Source of the DNA: DASUPK01 sp963804595 | GTDB lineage: Bacteria; Actinomycetota; Thermoleophilia; Solirubrobacterales; 70-9 | NCBI GenBank assembly: GCA_963804595.1 | Contig: CAWDQZ010000011.1 | Location: forward strand, 1 to 64,000 | Reading direction: 5' to 3' | Length of the DNA stretch: 64,000 nt | Shown here: in pieces, positions 46,653 to 53,954 of the stretch | Layout: each line of letters starts with the position of its first letter | Position numbering within the stretch: the first letter of the stretch is position 1 | Translations under genes and position numbers: made by a program | Notes under the pieces: generated by a model | What the model was told of the DNA's origin: nothing | Database searches by the model: none | The model's input: the letters and a program-made list of their open reading frames with translations, nothing else

Positions 46653-47480
46653 ATGGAAGCAAAGGGGCCAGACGTGCGGGCTGATTCGATCGCGGAGGCG
46701 GTCGAGCGGGCGCAGGTGCACGCGCCGACGCGCGGCAACCGCAAGCTGGAGACCTTCCTCGAGGCAGTCAACCGGGACGAGCGGGTGCGGGCGTGGTGGT
46801 ACATGGCCCAGATCAACTCGGAGCGGCTCGGGATGTCGGATCACTCGTGGGTCCACGTTCAGGTCGTCCTCAACATCGCGTTGCGGCTCTTGCGCCTCTT
46901 GGTCAAGAGCGACATCGAGCCCGCGATGGTCACCGAACACAAGATGCACGCCCGTGATGCGGAGGTCGTGGTCGCCGGGGGCGCCCTGCTGCACGACGTC
47001 GGCATGTCGATCCACCGCGCCGACCACGAGACCTACAGCCTCTGGCTTGCGCAAGGCCGGCTCGACTCGCTGCTCGACGGCGTCTACCGGGAGCCCGAGC
47101 GGTCGGTCGTGATCGCGGAGATCCTGCACTCGATCATCGGGCACCGCCGCCGCGGCGAGCCGTACACGGTCGAGGCCGGGGTGGTCCGCGTGGCCGACGC
47201 TCTCGACATGGCGCAGGGCCGCTCCCGGATTCCGGTCGAGGGCGGCCAGTACGGGATCCACGCCCTCTCGGCGGCGGCGATCGACGAGGTCCGGATCGAG
47301 CCCGGGGACGAGCGCGCCGTCCGCATCGAGATCGAGATGAACAACTCCGCCGGCATCTTCCAGGTCGACGACCTGCTCGCGACCAAGCTGCGCGACACCC
47401 CGCTCGAGGGCCACGTCGAAGTGATCGCCCAGGTCTCGGGCGAGACCGAGAAGCGCCTGCTCCCAAGCTTCCGCCTGTAG
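46653..47480 (+). CDS. HD-domain phosphohydrolase
   Basis: The 275-residue protein has the HD metal site: H in DHSWVHVQVV, HD in ALLHDVGMSIHRADHE, a further His in ILHSIIGHRR and Asp in VVRVADALDMAQGR. A C-terminal beta domain (about residues 205-270) follows. It is a cytosolic phosphohydrolase, possibly nucleotide-directed. It ends 25 bp before the DUF559 element. Confidence 0.85.
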   Translation: MEAKGPDVRADSIAEAVERAQVHAPTRGNRKLETFLEAVNRDERVRAWWYMAQINSERLGMSDHSWVHVQVVLNIALRLLRLLVKSDIEPAMVTEHKMHARDAEVVVAGGALLHDVGMSIHRADHETYSLWLAQGRLDSLLDGVYREPERSVVIAEILHSIIGHRRRGEPYTVEAGVVRVADALDMAQGRSRIPVEGGQYGIHALSAAAIDEVRIEPGDERAVRIEIEMNNSAGIFQVDDLLATKLRDTPLEGHVEVIAQVSGETEKRLLPSFRL

Positions 47481-47484
47481 TCAG

Positions 47485-47499
47485 CGCCCCGGCGGGGCG
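47485..47499 (+). terminator. Hairpin after the HD hydrolase gene
   Basis: A 6-bp GC stem (CGCCCC / GGGGCG) with GGC loop begins 5 nt after the stop. GAAATC follows rather than a T run. It lies immediately outside the left end of the DUF559 element. Confidence 0.45.
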
Positions 47500-47505
47500 A
47501 AATCC

Positions 47506-47554
47506 CGATTTCGTGCACTTGACCCCGTATGTCGGGGCGAATCGCACGAAATCG
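47506..47554 (+). repeat. Left palindrome of the DUF559 element
   Basis: Arms CGATTTCGTGC and GCACGAAATCG surround 27 nt with an inner CCCC/GGGG pairing. The ATG of the DUF559 gene (47529-47531) is in the loop, and the right arm encodes residues 5-9 of the protein (IARNR). Confidence 0.9.
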
Positions 47555-48461
47555 GATCTGGGAGCTTGTCGAGCGCCAACACGGGGTGGTCGCGAGGCGA
47601 CAGCTGGCGGATCTCGGCCTCGGAGCCAAGACGATCGACCGACGAATCGCGAGCGGTCGCCTTCATTGCCTGTGGCGAGGTGTCTACGCCGTGGGACGAC
47701 CAACCGTCACGGCTAGAGGCTGGTGGATGGCGGCGGTGCTGGCCTGCGGTGACCGGGCGGTCCTGAGTCACGAAAGTGCCGCGGCGTTGTGGGGGTTTCG
47801 CCAGACGAACAGCGGCAATGAAGGGCGACGGGCTCGGCCGAGCCTCATTCACATCTCGGTCCCGCCGGATCGTGTCCGCCGACTCGAGGGGGTCCGGGTG
47901 CATCGGCGCGGGCGACTCGACGAGACCGAATGCACCGAGCGCGAGGGCATACCCGTTACGACCCCGGCGCGCACGCTGATCGACCTCACCACCCTTCTCC
48001 AGCTGAGCCAGCTGGAAGCAGCCGTGAACGGAGCGGACAAGCTCGGCCTGATCGATCCTGAGAGGCTGCGCAGGCAGATCGACGAACACCGCGGTATGGA
48101 CGGCGTCAAGATGCTACGTCGGGTTCTCGACCGGCGCACCTTCGCCCTCACGGATTCGGAACTCGAGCGAAGGTTTCTGCGGCTGGTCCGGCGGGCGCGG
48201 TTGCCGCCACCGGTAACACAGCAGCAAGTGGATGGATTTCGGGTCGACTTCCTCTGGCCCGAGTGCCGACTGATCGTCGAAACCGACGGGCTGCGCTATC
48301 ACCGGACGCCCAGCCAGCAGACGAAGGATCGGACCCGAGATCAGGCGTTGGTGGCGGCCGGGTTCCGCGTACTGAGGTTCACGCATGCCCAAGTCACGTA
48401 TCAGCCAGGGCGCGTCATGGAGACCCTCGGATTGGTCTTGAAGTCGATTTCGAAGGATTGA
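47529..48461 (+). CDS. AbiEi-type winged-helix plus DUF559 (Vsr-like) nuclease-fold protein
   Basis: The 310-residue protein has an N-terminal AbiEi_4-like winged helix (about residues 8-55: IWELVERQHGVVARRQLADL, then LWRGVYAVG). A middle region includes VPPDRVRRLEGVRVHR and TPARTLIDLTTLL. The C-terminal DUF559 domain (about 215-300) keeps a Vsr/PD-(D/E)xK-type site: Asp in FRVDF, Glu and Asp in IVETDG, the following His in YHRTPS, and Asp in KDRTRD. This predicts DNA binding followed by DNA cleavage. Annotation pipelines often call the family an antitoxin, but no toxin partner is adjacent. The codon use is like its neighbours. Confidence 0.85.
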   Translation: MSGRIARNRIWELVERQHGVVARRQLADLGLGAKTIDRRIASGRLHCLWRGVYAVGRPTVTARGWWMAAVLACGDRAVLSHESAAALWGFRQTNSGNEGRRARPSLIHISVPPDRVRRLEGVRVHRRGRLDETECTEREGIPVTTPARTLIDLTTLLQLSQLEAAVNGADKLGLIDPERLRRQIDEHRGMDGVKMLRRVLDRRTFALTDSELERRFLRLVRRARLPPPVTQQQVDGFRVDFLWPECRLIVETDGLRYHRTPSQQTKDRTRDQALVAAGFRVLRFTHAQVTYQPGRVMETLGLVLKSISKD

Positions 48462-48494
48462 CCCCCGATTTGGGGGGTCAATCGCACGAAATCG
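48445..48494 (+). repeat. Right palindrome of the DUF559 element
   Basis: A perfect 11-bp inner stem (48456-48466 with 48473-48483, GATTGACCCCC and its complement) has a 6-nt loop. It is extended by CGATTTCG / CGAAATCG outer arms. The TGA stop of the DUF559 gene (48459-48461) is in the inner stem. It can also act as a terminator hairpin. Confidence 0.9.
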
Positions 48495-48497
48495 GTC

Positions 48498-49283
48498 CTA
48501 GACCCCGGCGCCCTTGCCGCCGCGGCCCTCGCCGGCGGCGAAGCGGGCTGCGCCCTCGACGCCGACGCCCGTGACGGCGCCGCCGATCTCGGCCTCGCGG
48601 GCGAGGCCGTCAGTGAGGGGGAGACCGAACCCCTCGAGCGCGGAACGGCGGTCGGCGAGCATCGTCTCCTGGGGGAAGGAGGCGAGGCCCTCGGCCATCT
48701 CCAGCGACCGGTCCAGGTGCTTGCCCGGAGGGACCACCTCGGTCAGCAGGCCCATCGACAACGCTTCGTCAGCCTCGACGATCCGGCCGGTGAGGATCAT
48801 GTCCATCGCCCGGCCCATCCCGACGATCCGCGGCAGCCGCTGCGTGCCGCCGTCGATCAGCGGGACGCCCCAGCGGCGTTCGGGGAATCCGAGCCTGGCC
48901 GTTTCGGTGCCGATGCGCAGGTCGCACCAGAGCGCCAGCTCCAGTCCGCCGGCGAGCGCCCAGCCGGAGATCGCCGCGATAGTCGGCTTCGACGGTGTCA
49001 GGCGGCTGAAGCCCAGCGGCCCGTCCGGACGCGGCTTGAGCCACTCCTTCGCGATGCCCTCGTCGTTCATCGCCGCCGCCACCGACTTGAGGTCGGCGCC
49101 CGCGCAGAATGCCTCGTCGCCGGCCCCGGTGAGGATCATGATCCGCGCGTCGTCGTCCTCGAAGCGGCGGTAGGCCTCGAGCAGCTGGTCGGCCGTTGTC
49201 GGATCGACGGCGTTGCGGCGCTCCGGCCGGTCGATGCTGATCACCGCCGCCGCTCCCTGGCGCTCGTAGGTGACCTCGGGCAT
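48498..49283 (-). CDS. Enoyl-CoA hydratase/isomerase (crotonase family)
   Basis: The 261-residue protein has IDRPERRNAVDPTTADQLL, AFCAGADLKSVAAAM, GWALAGGLELALWCDLRIG and LGFPERRWGVPLIDGGTQRLPR. The Glu in FPERRWG is at the catalytic position. It probably hydrates or isomerises an enoyl-CoA. Its stop codon is 3 bp from the right end of the DUF559 element. Confidence 0.9.
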   Translation of the reverse strand: MPEVTYERQGAAAVISIDRPERRNAVDPTTADQLLEAYRRFEDDDARIMILTGAGDEAFCAGADLKSVAAAMNDEGIAKEWLKPRPDGPLGFSRLTPSKPTIAAISGWALAGGLELALWCDLRIGTETARLGFPERRWGVPLIDGGTQRLPRIVGMGRAMDMILTGRIVEADEALSMGLLTEVVPPGKHLDRSLEMAEGLASFPQETMLADRRSALEGFGLPLTDGLAREAEIGGAVTGVGVEGAARFAAGEGRGGKGAGV

Positions 49284-49327
49284 GGGGCGATCCTATGTCG
49301 AGCCGCCCGACGGTGGCCTGTTGGCCG

Positions 49328-50512
49328 CTACCCGGGAGTGGCCTGAGGCCACTGATGCAGGTAGGGCAGCGGGTCGACCGGCTTCGTCTCCGCGCCGGGC
49401 GTCGCCCTGCCAACCCGGACCTCGAAGTGGAGATGAGGTCCCTCGCAGGAGCCGGTGCATCCCAGCCGCCCAACCAACTCCCCGGCATGGACTTGCTTGC
49501 CGACCAGGACGGGCGGCGGCTTGAGCATGTGCATGTAGACGAAGCTGCGGTTGTCCTGCGGGCTGTAGATCGTCACGAAGTTGCCGCGCCCCCCGGAGTC
49601 CGGGTCGGTGCTCTTTCCGCGGTCGACGACGACGCCGTCGTGGACCGCTATCTCCGGCGTCCCGACCTTCCCGAAGATGTCCTGGCCCTCGTGGATGTGG
49701 CCATACCGCGGGGCCCCGAAGCGGGCGATCTTGTCGCCGAAGCCGTGAGGGCCGATCAGCGGGAAGACGTACCCGGCCGCGAGTCCCGGCGGGGTCCCGG
49801 AGTCGACCCCGAAGATCGCCGCGCTGCTCGCCAGCGACTGTCGGCCCGTGCCCGCGTCGAGGCCCGGGACGGGCAGCCCGAGCACCGAGCCCAGCCCTGC
49901 ACTCAGGCCGAGCACCACCGTGACGGCGAACCCAGCCTTCGCGGTCGGCCAGACGAGGCCGAGCCGCCGGACCGAGGCTCGGTGCCGGTTCTCGGCTGCG
50001 CGCTGACGCTTCTTGACCGGGCCCCTGACGCCCGGATCGATGCGCGCCCGCGTCGGCTCGGGCCGATCGTCGCGCGCGGGTGTCGGCGCGGGCTGGGGCC
50101 GCCCTTGCGTCGGGGCCGTCTTTGCGGCCGCCCGCGTCGGCTCGGGCTGGACCCTCCGCCCGCGCTCAGTCCGCGGCTTCTCCTTCCGCTTGCGCCGCGA
50201 CCAGACGTACCGCTCTCGCCGCTCGCTCTCGGCCCGCTTCCGCCGCAGGCGCTGCAACCGCACACGCTGGCGCTGCTCGAGTCGCTTCTGGATCGCGCGG
50301 TCGCGCTCGACCCGCTTTCTCTCGACCTCCTCCCGCCGTTCCCTCTCGGCGCGCTCCCGCTCGGCCCACTCGCGCTCGAGTCGCTGCGCCACCGTCTCGC
50401 GGCGTCCGCGAAACGGGACGACATCGGCGTCACCGGCACCGAACCGCGTCTCGGAAACCGGGCGCCGGCGCCTTCGTGGTTCGGCGAAGCGATCGTCCCC
50501 AGCGAAGCCCAT
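49328..50512 (-). CDS. Membrane-anchored M23 (LytM) peptidase with long charged N-terminus
   Basis: The first about 190 residues are an Arg/Glu-rich, probably coiled-coil cytoplasmic region, followed by a Pro/Ala/Thr stretch. A single transmembrane helix (AKAGFAVTVVLGLSAGLGSVLGL) leads to a C-terminal M23 domain. That domain has the zinc motifs HIHEGQDIFG and GPHLHFEV, plus GRGNFVTIYSPQDNRSFVYMHM. It should cut peptidoglycan cross-links or act as a scaffold outside the membrane. The long charged cytoplasmic domain is unusual for the class. Confidence 0.88.
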   Translation of the reverse strand: MGFAGDDRFAEPRRRRRPVSETRFGAGDADVVPFRGRRETVAQRLEREWAERERAERERREEVERKRVERDRAIQKRLEQRQRVRLQRLRRKRAESERRERYVWSRRKRKEKPRTERGRRVQPEPTRAAAKTAPTQGRPQPAPTPARDDRPEPTRARIDPGVRGPVKKRQRAAENRHRASVRRLGLVWPTAKAGFAVTVVLGLSAGLGSVLGLPVPGLDAGTGRQSLASSAAIFGVDSGTPPGLAAGYVFPLIGPHGFGDKIARFGAPRYGHIHEGQDIFGKVGTPEIAVHDGVVVDRGKSTDPDSGGRGNFVTIYSPQDNRSFVYMHMLKPPPVLVGKQVHAGELVGRLGCTGSCEGPHLHFEVRVGRATPGAETKPVDPLPYLHQWPQATPG

Positions 50513-50523
50513 CCCGCAAGCGT

Positions 50524-50784
50524 CTAGCGGCTTCCGAGCCGCTCTAGATCTTGGGTGCGCCTCTCTTTGCGGTTGTCGAGGCGAATCTGGATGAGCGCCA
50601 GGACGGTCACCAGAATCGCGAAGAACGCGATCACGCCGAACATGAAGTAGGTGACGATCTTGTCGTCCGTGCGCCCGTAGACGCCGACGCCGTCAGCTGC
50701 CATTGCGGCCGGGGCGACCACGAGCGATACCACCACCGCGATCAGCCCGGCAAACAACCTGCGAGAGAAACGGCCAAAACGCAT
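50524..50784 (-). CDS. Small secreted/membrane protein of unknown function (86 aa)
   Basis: A signal peptide (RRLFAGLIAVVVSLVVAPAAMA, cleaved after AMA) is followed by a short external segment, one transmembrane helix (TYFMFGVIAFFAILVTVLALI) and a basic cytoplasmic tail. It is 11 bp upstream of the M23 gene on the same strand, so it may belong to the same envelope function. Confidence 0.7.
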   Translation of the reverse strand: MRFGRFSRRLFAGLIAVVVSLVVAPAAMAADGVGVYGRTDDKIVTYFMFGVIAFFAILVTVLALIQIRLDNRKERRTQDLERLGSR

Positions 50785-50786
50785 GC

Positions 50787-50825
50787 CCCGGCAATCTAAC
50801 GAAGACGCCAGCGTCCGTTGCCGGG
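50787..50825. promoter_or_regulatory. Nested inverted repeat between divergent genes
   Basis: CCCGGCAA (50787-50794) and TTGCCGGG (50818-50825) are a perfect 8-bp pair around an inner GACGC/GCGTC hairpin. It lies 3 bp from the minus-strand small-protein start and 71 bp before uppP. It could be an operator or a leader hairpin. Confidence 0.5.
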
Positions 50826-50896
50826 ACTTAAGGTGAGCTTAGACTTCCCCTGAACCATGCCCGTCCCGCGGCCGCCCCGGGGCGCGGCGCTCCGGC

Positions 50897-51769
50897 ATGG
50901 ATCCGATCTCGTATTTCCAGGCAATCGTCCTCGGACTGCTTCAGGGAGTCTCCGAGCTGTTCCCGATCTCAAGTCTCGGGCACAGCGTCGTGCTGCCGCG
51001 GGTCTTCGGCTGGAACATCCACCAGAACGACGACTACTTCCTGAGCTTCCTGGTCGCCACCCACTGCGCGACGGCGCTGGTCCTCTTCGTCTTCTTCTTC
51101 CAGGACTGGATGCGCATCCTCAGGGGGCTCGGCCGCTCGCTGCGCGACCGCTACATCGACCCCCACGACCTCTACGCGAAGCTCGGCTGGCTGCTCGTGC
51201 TCGGTACGGTCCCGGCCGGCCTCCTGGGGCTCCTGCTCGAGCATCCGCTCCGCTCCCTCTTCGCCTCCACGGAGACCGCCGCCATCTTCCTCTTCATCAA
51301 CGGCCTGATGCTGTTCGGCGCCGAGGCCCTCCGCCGCCGCGCACCGGTTCGCGACACAGAGGGGATCGAGGACGACGAGGACATCGCCCGCCGCCTCTCT
51401 TTCCGCGACGCTCTCGGCATCGGAACGGCCCAGGCCCTGGCCCTGATCCCGGGCCTGTCCCGCTCGGGGGCGAGCATGAGCGGGGGCCTCCTGGCCGGCC
51501 TCTCCAACGAAGAGGCGGCCCGATTCGCCTTCCTGCTCGCGACGCCGATCATCGGTGCGGCGGGAGTGCTGAAGCTCCCGGACCTGCTCGGCTCACAGGG
51601 CGACCACGTCCGCGGTCAGGCGCTGGTCGGGGCGCTCTGCGCCGCCGTCACCGCCTGGTTCTCGGTCCGCTTCCTCCTGCGCTTCTTCGAGACCAATCGG
51701 CTGACTCCATTCGCCATCTACTGCTGCGTCGTCGGCGCCGTCCTCTCGGTCGCCTTCGCGCTCACCTGA
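50897..51769 (+). CDS. uppP: Undecaprenyl-diphosphatase UppP/BacA, copy 1
   Basis: The 290-residue, eight-helix protein has the first BacA motif GLLQGVSELFPISSLGHS (E and S/P residues of the active site) and the second motif PGLSRSGASMSGGL. It recycles undecaprenyl pyrophosphate to the lipid carrier needed for peptidoglycan. The SSLGH variant replaces the usual SSSGH. A central charged insertion (ApVRDTEGIEDDEDIARR region) lengthens one loop. A second copy is 300 bp downstream. Confidence 0.93.
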   Translation: MDPISYFQAIVLGLLQGVSELFPISSLGHSVVLPRVFGWNIHQNDDYFLSFLVATHCATALVLFVFFFQDWMRILRGLGRSLRDRYIDPHDLYAKLGWLLVLGTVPAGLLGLLLEHPLRSLFASTETAAIFLFINGLMLFGAEALRRRAPVRDTEGIEDDEDIARRLSFRDALGIGTAQALALIPGLSRSGASMSGGLLAGLSNEEAARFAFLLATPIIGAAGVLKLPDLLGSQGDHVRGQALVGALCAAVTAWFSVRFLLRFFETNRLTPFAIYCCVVGAVLSVAFALT

Positions 51770-51779
51770 GGAGGTACGC

Positions 51780-52028
51780 ATGCAGAAGCGACCACAACTG
51801 ATCGTGCCCGCGGTCGCGCTGGGAGTCATCTTCCTCGTGATCGCCATCGTCTACTGGGTCGACAGCGCCGGCTCGCTGCCGTCCTTCTTCCCGGGCCACG
51901 AGAGCGGCTCCACCCACCACCACGTCAAGCACGGGATCGCTGCGGCGATCGTCGCGCTCGGCTGCTTCGTCTTCGCCTGGTTCCAGACCGGGGGACCCAG
52001 GACCGGGGGAGAGCGCCCGAGCACCTGA
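51780..52028 (+). CDS. Small two-helix membrane protein between the uppP genes
   Basis: The 82-residue protein has helices at about residues 8-28 (LIVPAVALGVIFLVIAIVYW) and 50-68, with a His-rich loop (STHHHVKHG). GAGGAGGT precedes the ATG. Located between two uppP genes with gaps of 10 and 42 bp, it is probably in the same operon. The function is unknown; the His cluster could bind a metal. Confidence 0.7.
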   Translation: MQKRPQLIVPAVALGVIFLVIAIVYWVDSAGSLPSFFPGHESGSTHHHVKHGIAAAIVALGCFVFAWFQTGGPRTGGERPST

Positions 52029-52070
52029 CTGGAGCGTGGCATCCCGGGGGTGACCTAGGATCCCGCGCCG

Positions 52071-52916
52071 ATGTCCGAACTGGAGGCCCTCCTGCTCGGG
52101 ATCGTCCAGGGCCTCACGGAGTTCCTGCCGATCTCCTCCTCGGGGCACCTGATCCTCGTCCCCTGGCTTCAGGACTACACGTTCCTCGAGGACCACGAGA
52201 AGTTCAACAAGACCTTCGACGTCGCCCTGCACGCAGGAACGCTGGTCGCCGCGATCTCCTACTTCCGCCACGAGGTGGCCACCTACCTCGCCGCCTTCTT
52301 CCGGAGCGTGCGGGCCCGCGCGATCGAGACAGTCGACGAGCGGGTCGCCATGGCGATCGCGGTCGGGACCGTCCCCGCAGTGATCGTGGGCGGCCTCGGG
52401 TCCGGCTTCATCGAGGACCACCTCGGCGAGCCGTGGATGATCGGCATTCAGCTGATCGTCTTCGGCGCGCTCCTCGGCTGGGCCGACCGCCTGCCCGAGA
52501 GACGCGACGTCGACGGCCTGACGCTCCGGGACGGCCTCTACGTCGGCCTCGCCCAGGTCCTCGCCCTGGCACCCGGGACCTCGCGCTCCGGGATCACGAT
52601 CACGGCCGCGCGATACCTCGGCTTCGACCGGGACTCCTCGGCCCGCGTCTCGTTTCTCCTTCTAATCCCGGCCGTTTTCGGCGCCACCGTGTACAGCGCC
52701 TACAAGGCGGTCCACGACGGGCTCCCGAACGACGTCGCGGGCCCGATCATCGTCGGCACGATCGCCTCCGCGGTCTCGGGCTACATCGCGATCGCCTGGC
52801 TGCTGCGCCTGGTGCGCACCCACAGCTACCGGCCGTTCGTGATCTACCGCTACTTCGCCGGGGCGTTCGTGCTGCTGCTGATCGCGACCGGGGTCCGCTC
52901 CGCGACCTTCGGTTAG
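52071..52916 (+). CDS. uppP: Undecaprenyl-diphosphatase UppP/BacA, copy 2
   Basis: The 281-residue protein has the standard BacA motifs GIVQGLTEFLPISSSGHL and PGTSRSGITITAARYLG, with eight hydrophobic helices. It is clearly diverged from copy 1, so the pair is an old duplication rather than a recent one. The role is recycling of the undecaprenyl carrier. Confidence 0.95.
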   Translation: MSELEALLLGIVQGLTEFLPISSSGHLILVPWLQDYTFLEDHEKFNKTFDVALHAGTLVAAISYFRHEVATYLAAFFRSVRARAIETVDERVAMAIAVGTVPAVIVGGLGSGFIEDHLGEPWMIGIQLIVFGALLGWADRLPERRDVDGLTLRDGLYVGLAQVLALAPGTSRSGITITAARYLGFDRDSSARVSFLLLIPAVFGATVYSAYKAVHDGLPNDVAGPIIVGTIASAVSGYIAIAWLLRLVRTHSYRPFVIYRYFAGAFVLLLIATGVRSATFG

Positions 52917-52948
52917 GGCCGACGCGTCCGCATAGACTCGTCTCCGAC

Positions 52949-53368
52949 TTGCCGGAGAGAGCGAAAGGCGTCGACGTCCTGCTCGCCGAGGCACGTCGTG
53001 GCCTCGACCGGCTCTCGCCAGCCGAGACGCACCGGGCGATGGGCCGGGGAGCGGTTCTGATCGACATCAGGTCGGATTCCCAGCGTGCCGCCGATGGCCG
53101 GATCCACGCGGCGGTCCACATCCCGCGCAACGTCCTCGAGTGGCGCCTGGACCCGGAGTGCGAGCACCGCGATCCGGACCTGGCGCGAACCGATAAGCGG
53201 CTGATCCTGATCTGCAACGAGGGCTACCAGTCGAGCCTCGCTGCGGCGACGATCCGGGGCTTCGGCGTCGACGCGACGGACGTGGCAGGCGGCTTCCAGG
53301 CCTGGCGGGATCAGGGATTGCCGGTCGGGCCTTCCGGCGACTCGCTCCGCCGCACGAAACGCGCATAG
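52949..53368 (+). CDS. Rhodanese-like domain protein
   Basis: The single rhodanese domain (about 139 residues) has LIDIRSDSQRAADGRIHAAVHIPRNVLEW and the active-site cysteine loop LICNEGYQSSLAAA, then DVAGGFQAWRDQGLPV. It should carry a persulfide sulfur. No ATG is available; TTG 52949 is the likely start. It overlaps the convergent methyltransferase gene end by 58 bp. Confidence 0.87.
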   Translation: MPERAKGVDVLLAEARRGLDRLSPAETHRAMGRGAVLIDIRSDSQRAADGRIHAAVHIPRNVLEWRLDPECEHRDPDLARTDKRLILICNEGYQSSLAAATIRGFGVDATDVAGGFQAWRDQGLPVGPSGDSLRRTKRA

Positions 53369-53954
53369 AGAAACTGCTGCTCGTTCCCGCCCGGCGTCGG
53401 ATGTTGGACCGTGCGGGTCGAGGCGAGCTCGAAGTCAGGCAGAAGCCGGGCAAGCTCCTGAGCTCCGTATCTCTGCACCGGCAGGCCGCTGCATGCCGTC
53501 GGACCCTGGGGGCCGAAGGTGGCGATCACCAGCTGTCCGCCAGCGGCCAGGGCACATCGCAGAGCCGCGAGGTAGGCGTCGCGCTGGCGCGGATCGACCA
53601 TGAAGTGAAACATGGCGCGATCGTGCCAGAGGTCGAAGGTGCGGCCGAAGTCGTGGTCCAGGACGTCGGTGGTGATCCAGGTCACCGCGTCGCCACGATC
53701 GCCGAGCTGGGCCTGGGCAACCTCGAGGGCCCGCGCCGAGATGTCGGCCACGGTGATATCGGTGCGGCCGCGGGCGAGCAGCTCACCCGCGAGGGGCGAC
53801 TCGCCGCCACCTACGTCGATCAGGGGCCCGTCCTCGCCGACGCCGGACTCCTCGATCAGCTCCAGGAGGTGCGGGCGGTCGGCTCGAACCAGCTCACCTC
53901 GTCCGGAGCTTTCTCCGTGTACACGCGCTCCCAGTGGCTTGCGGCCTCGGTCAA
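53311..53954 (-). pseudogene. Class I SAM-dependent methyltransferase gene with a frameshift
   Basis: TTG 53954 overlaps the CDF stop codon and encodes the family N-terminus (ASHWERVYTEKAPDEVSWFE). That frame ends near 53860. The body continues in another frame: HLLELIEESG, SAM-binding LIDVGGGESPLAGELL, VADISARALEVA and LWHDRAMFHF. The break is at about 53866-53884 and the length is one base short. If repaired, it is a roughly 214-residue methyltransferase of the type often annotated with thiopurine or tellurite methyltransferases. Sequence error is as likely as decay. Confidence 0.78.

Larger units (their letters stand above)
47505..48495 (+). mobile_element. Palindrome-bounded wHTH-DUF559 nuclease element (candidate mobile unit)
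   Basis: The 991-bp unit has perfect 12-bp terminal inverted repeats, CCGATTTCGTGC at 47505-47516 and GCACGAAATCGG at 48484-48495. Each end is itself a larger palindrome. One complete gene (47529-48461) fills the space so exactly that its start codon is in the loop of the left palindrome and its stop is in the right one. The unit sits between the convergent HD hydrolase and crotonase genes without disrupting either. No transposase is present. A gene-less palindrome copy lies at 32512-32560. Mobility is inference. Confidence 0.6.

Noticed and set aside
47529..48461. AbiE-type toxin-antitoxin pair
   Set aside because: The winged helix resembles AbiEi, but no nucleotidyltransferase toxin gene (AbiEii) is adjacent and the C-terminal domain is nuclease-like.
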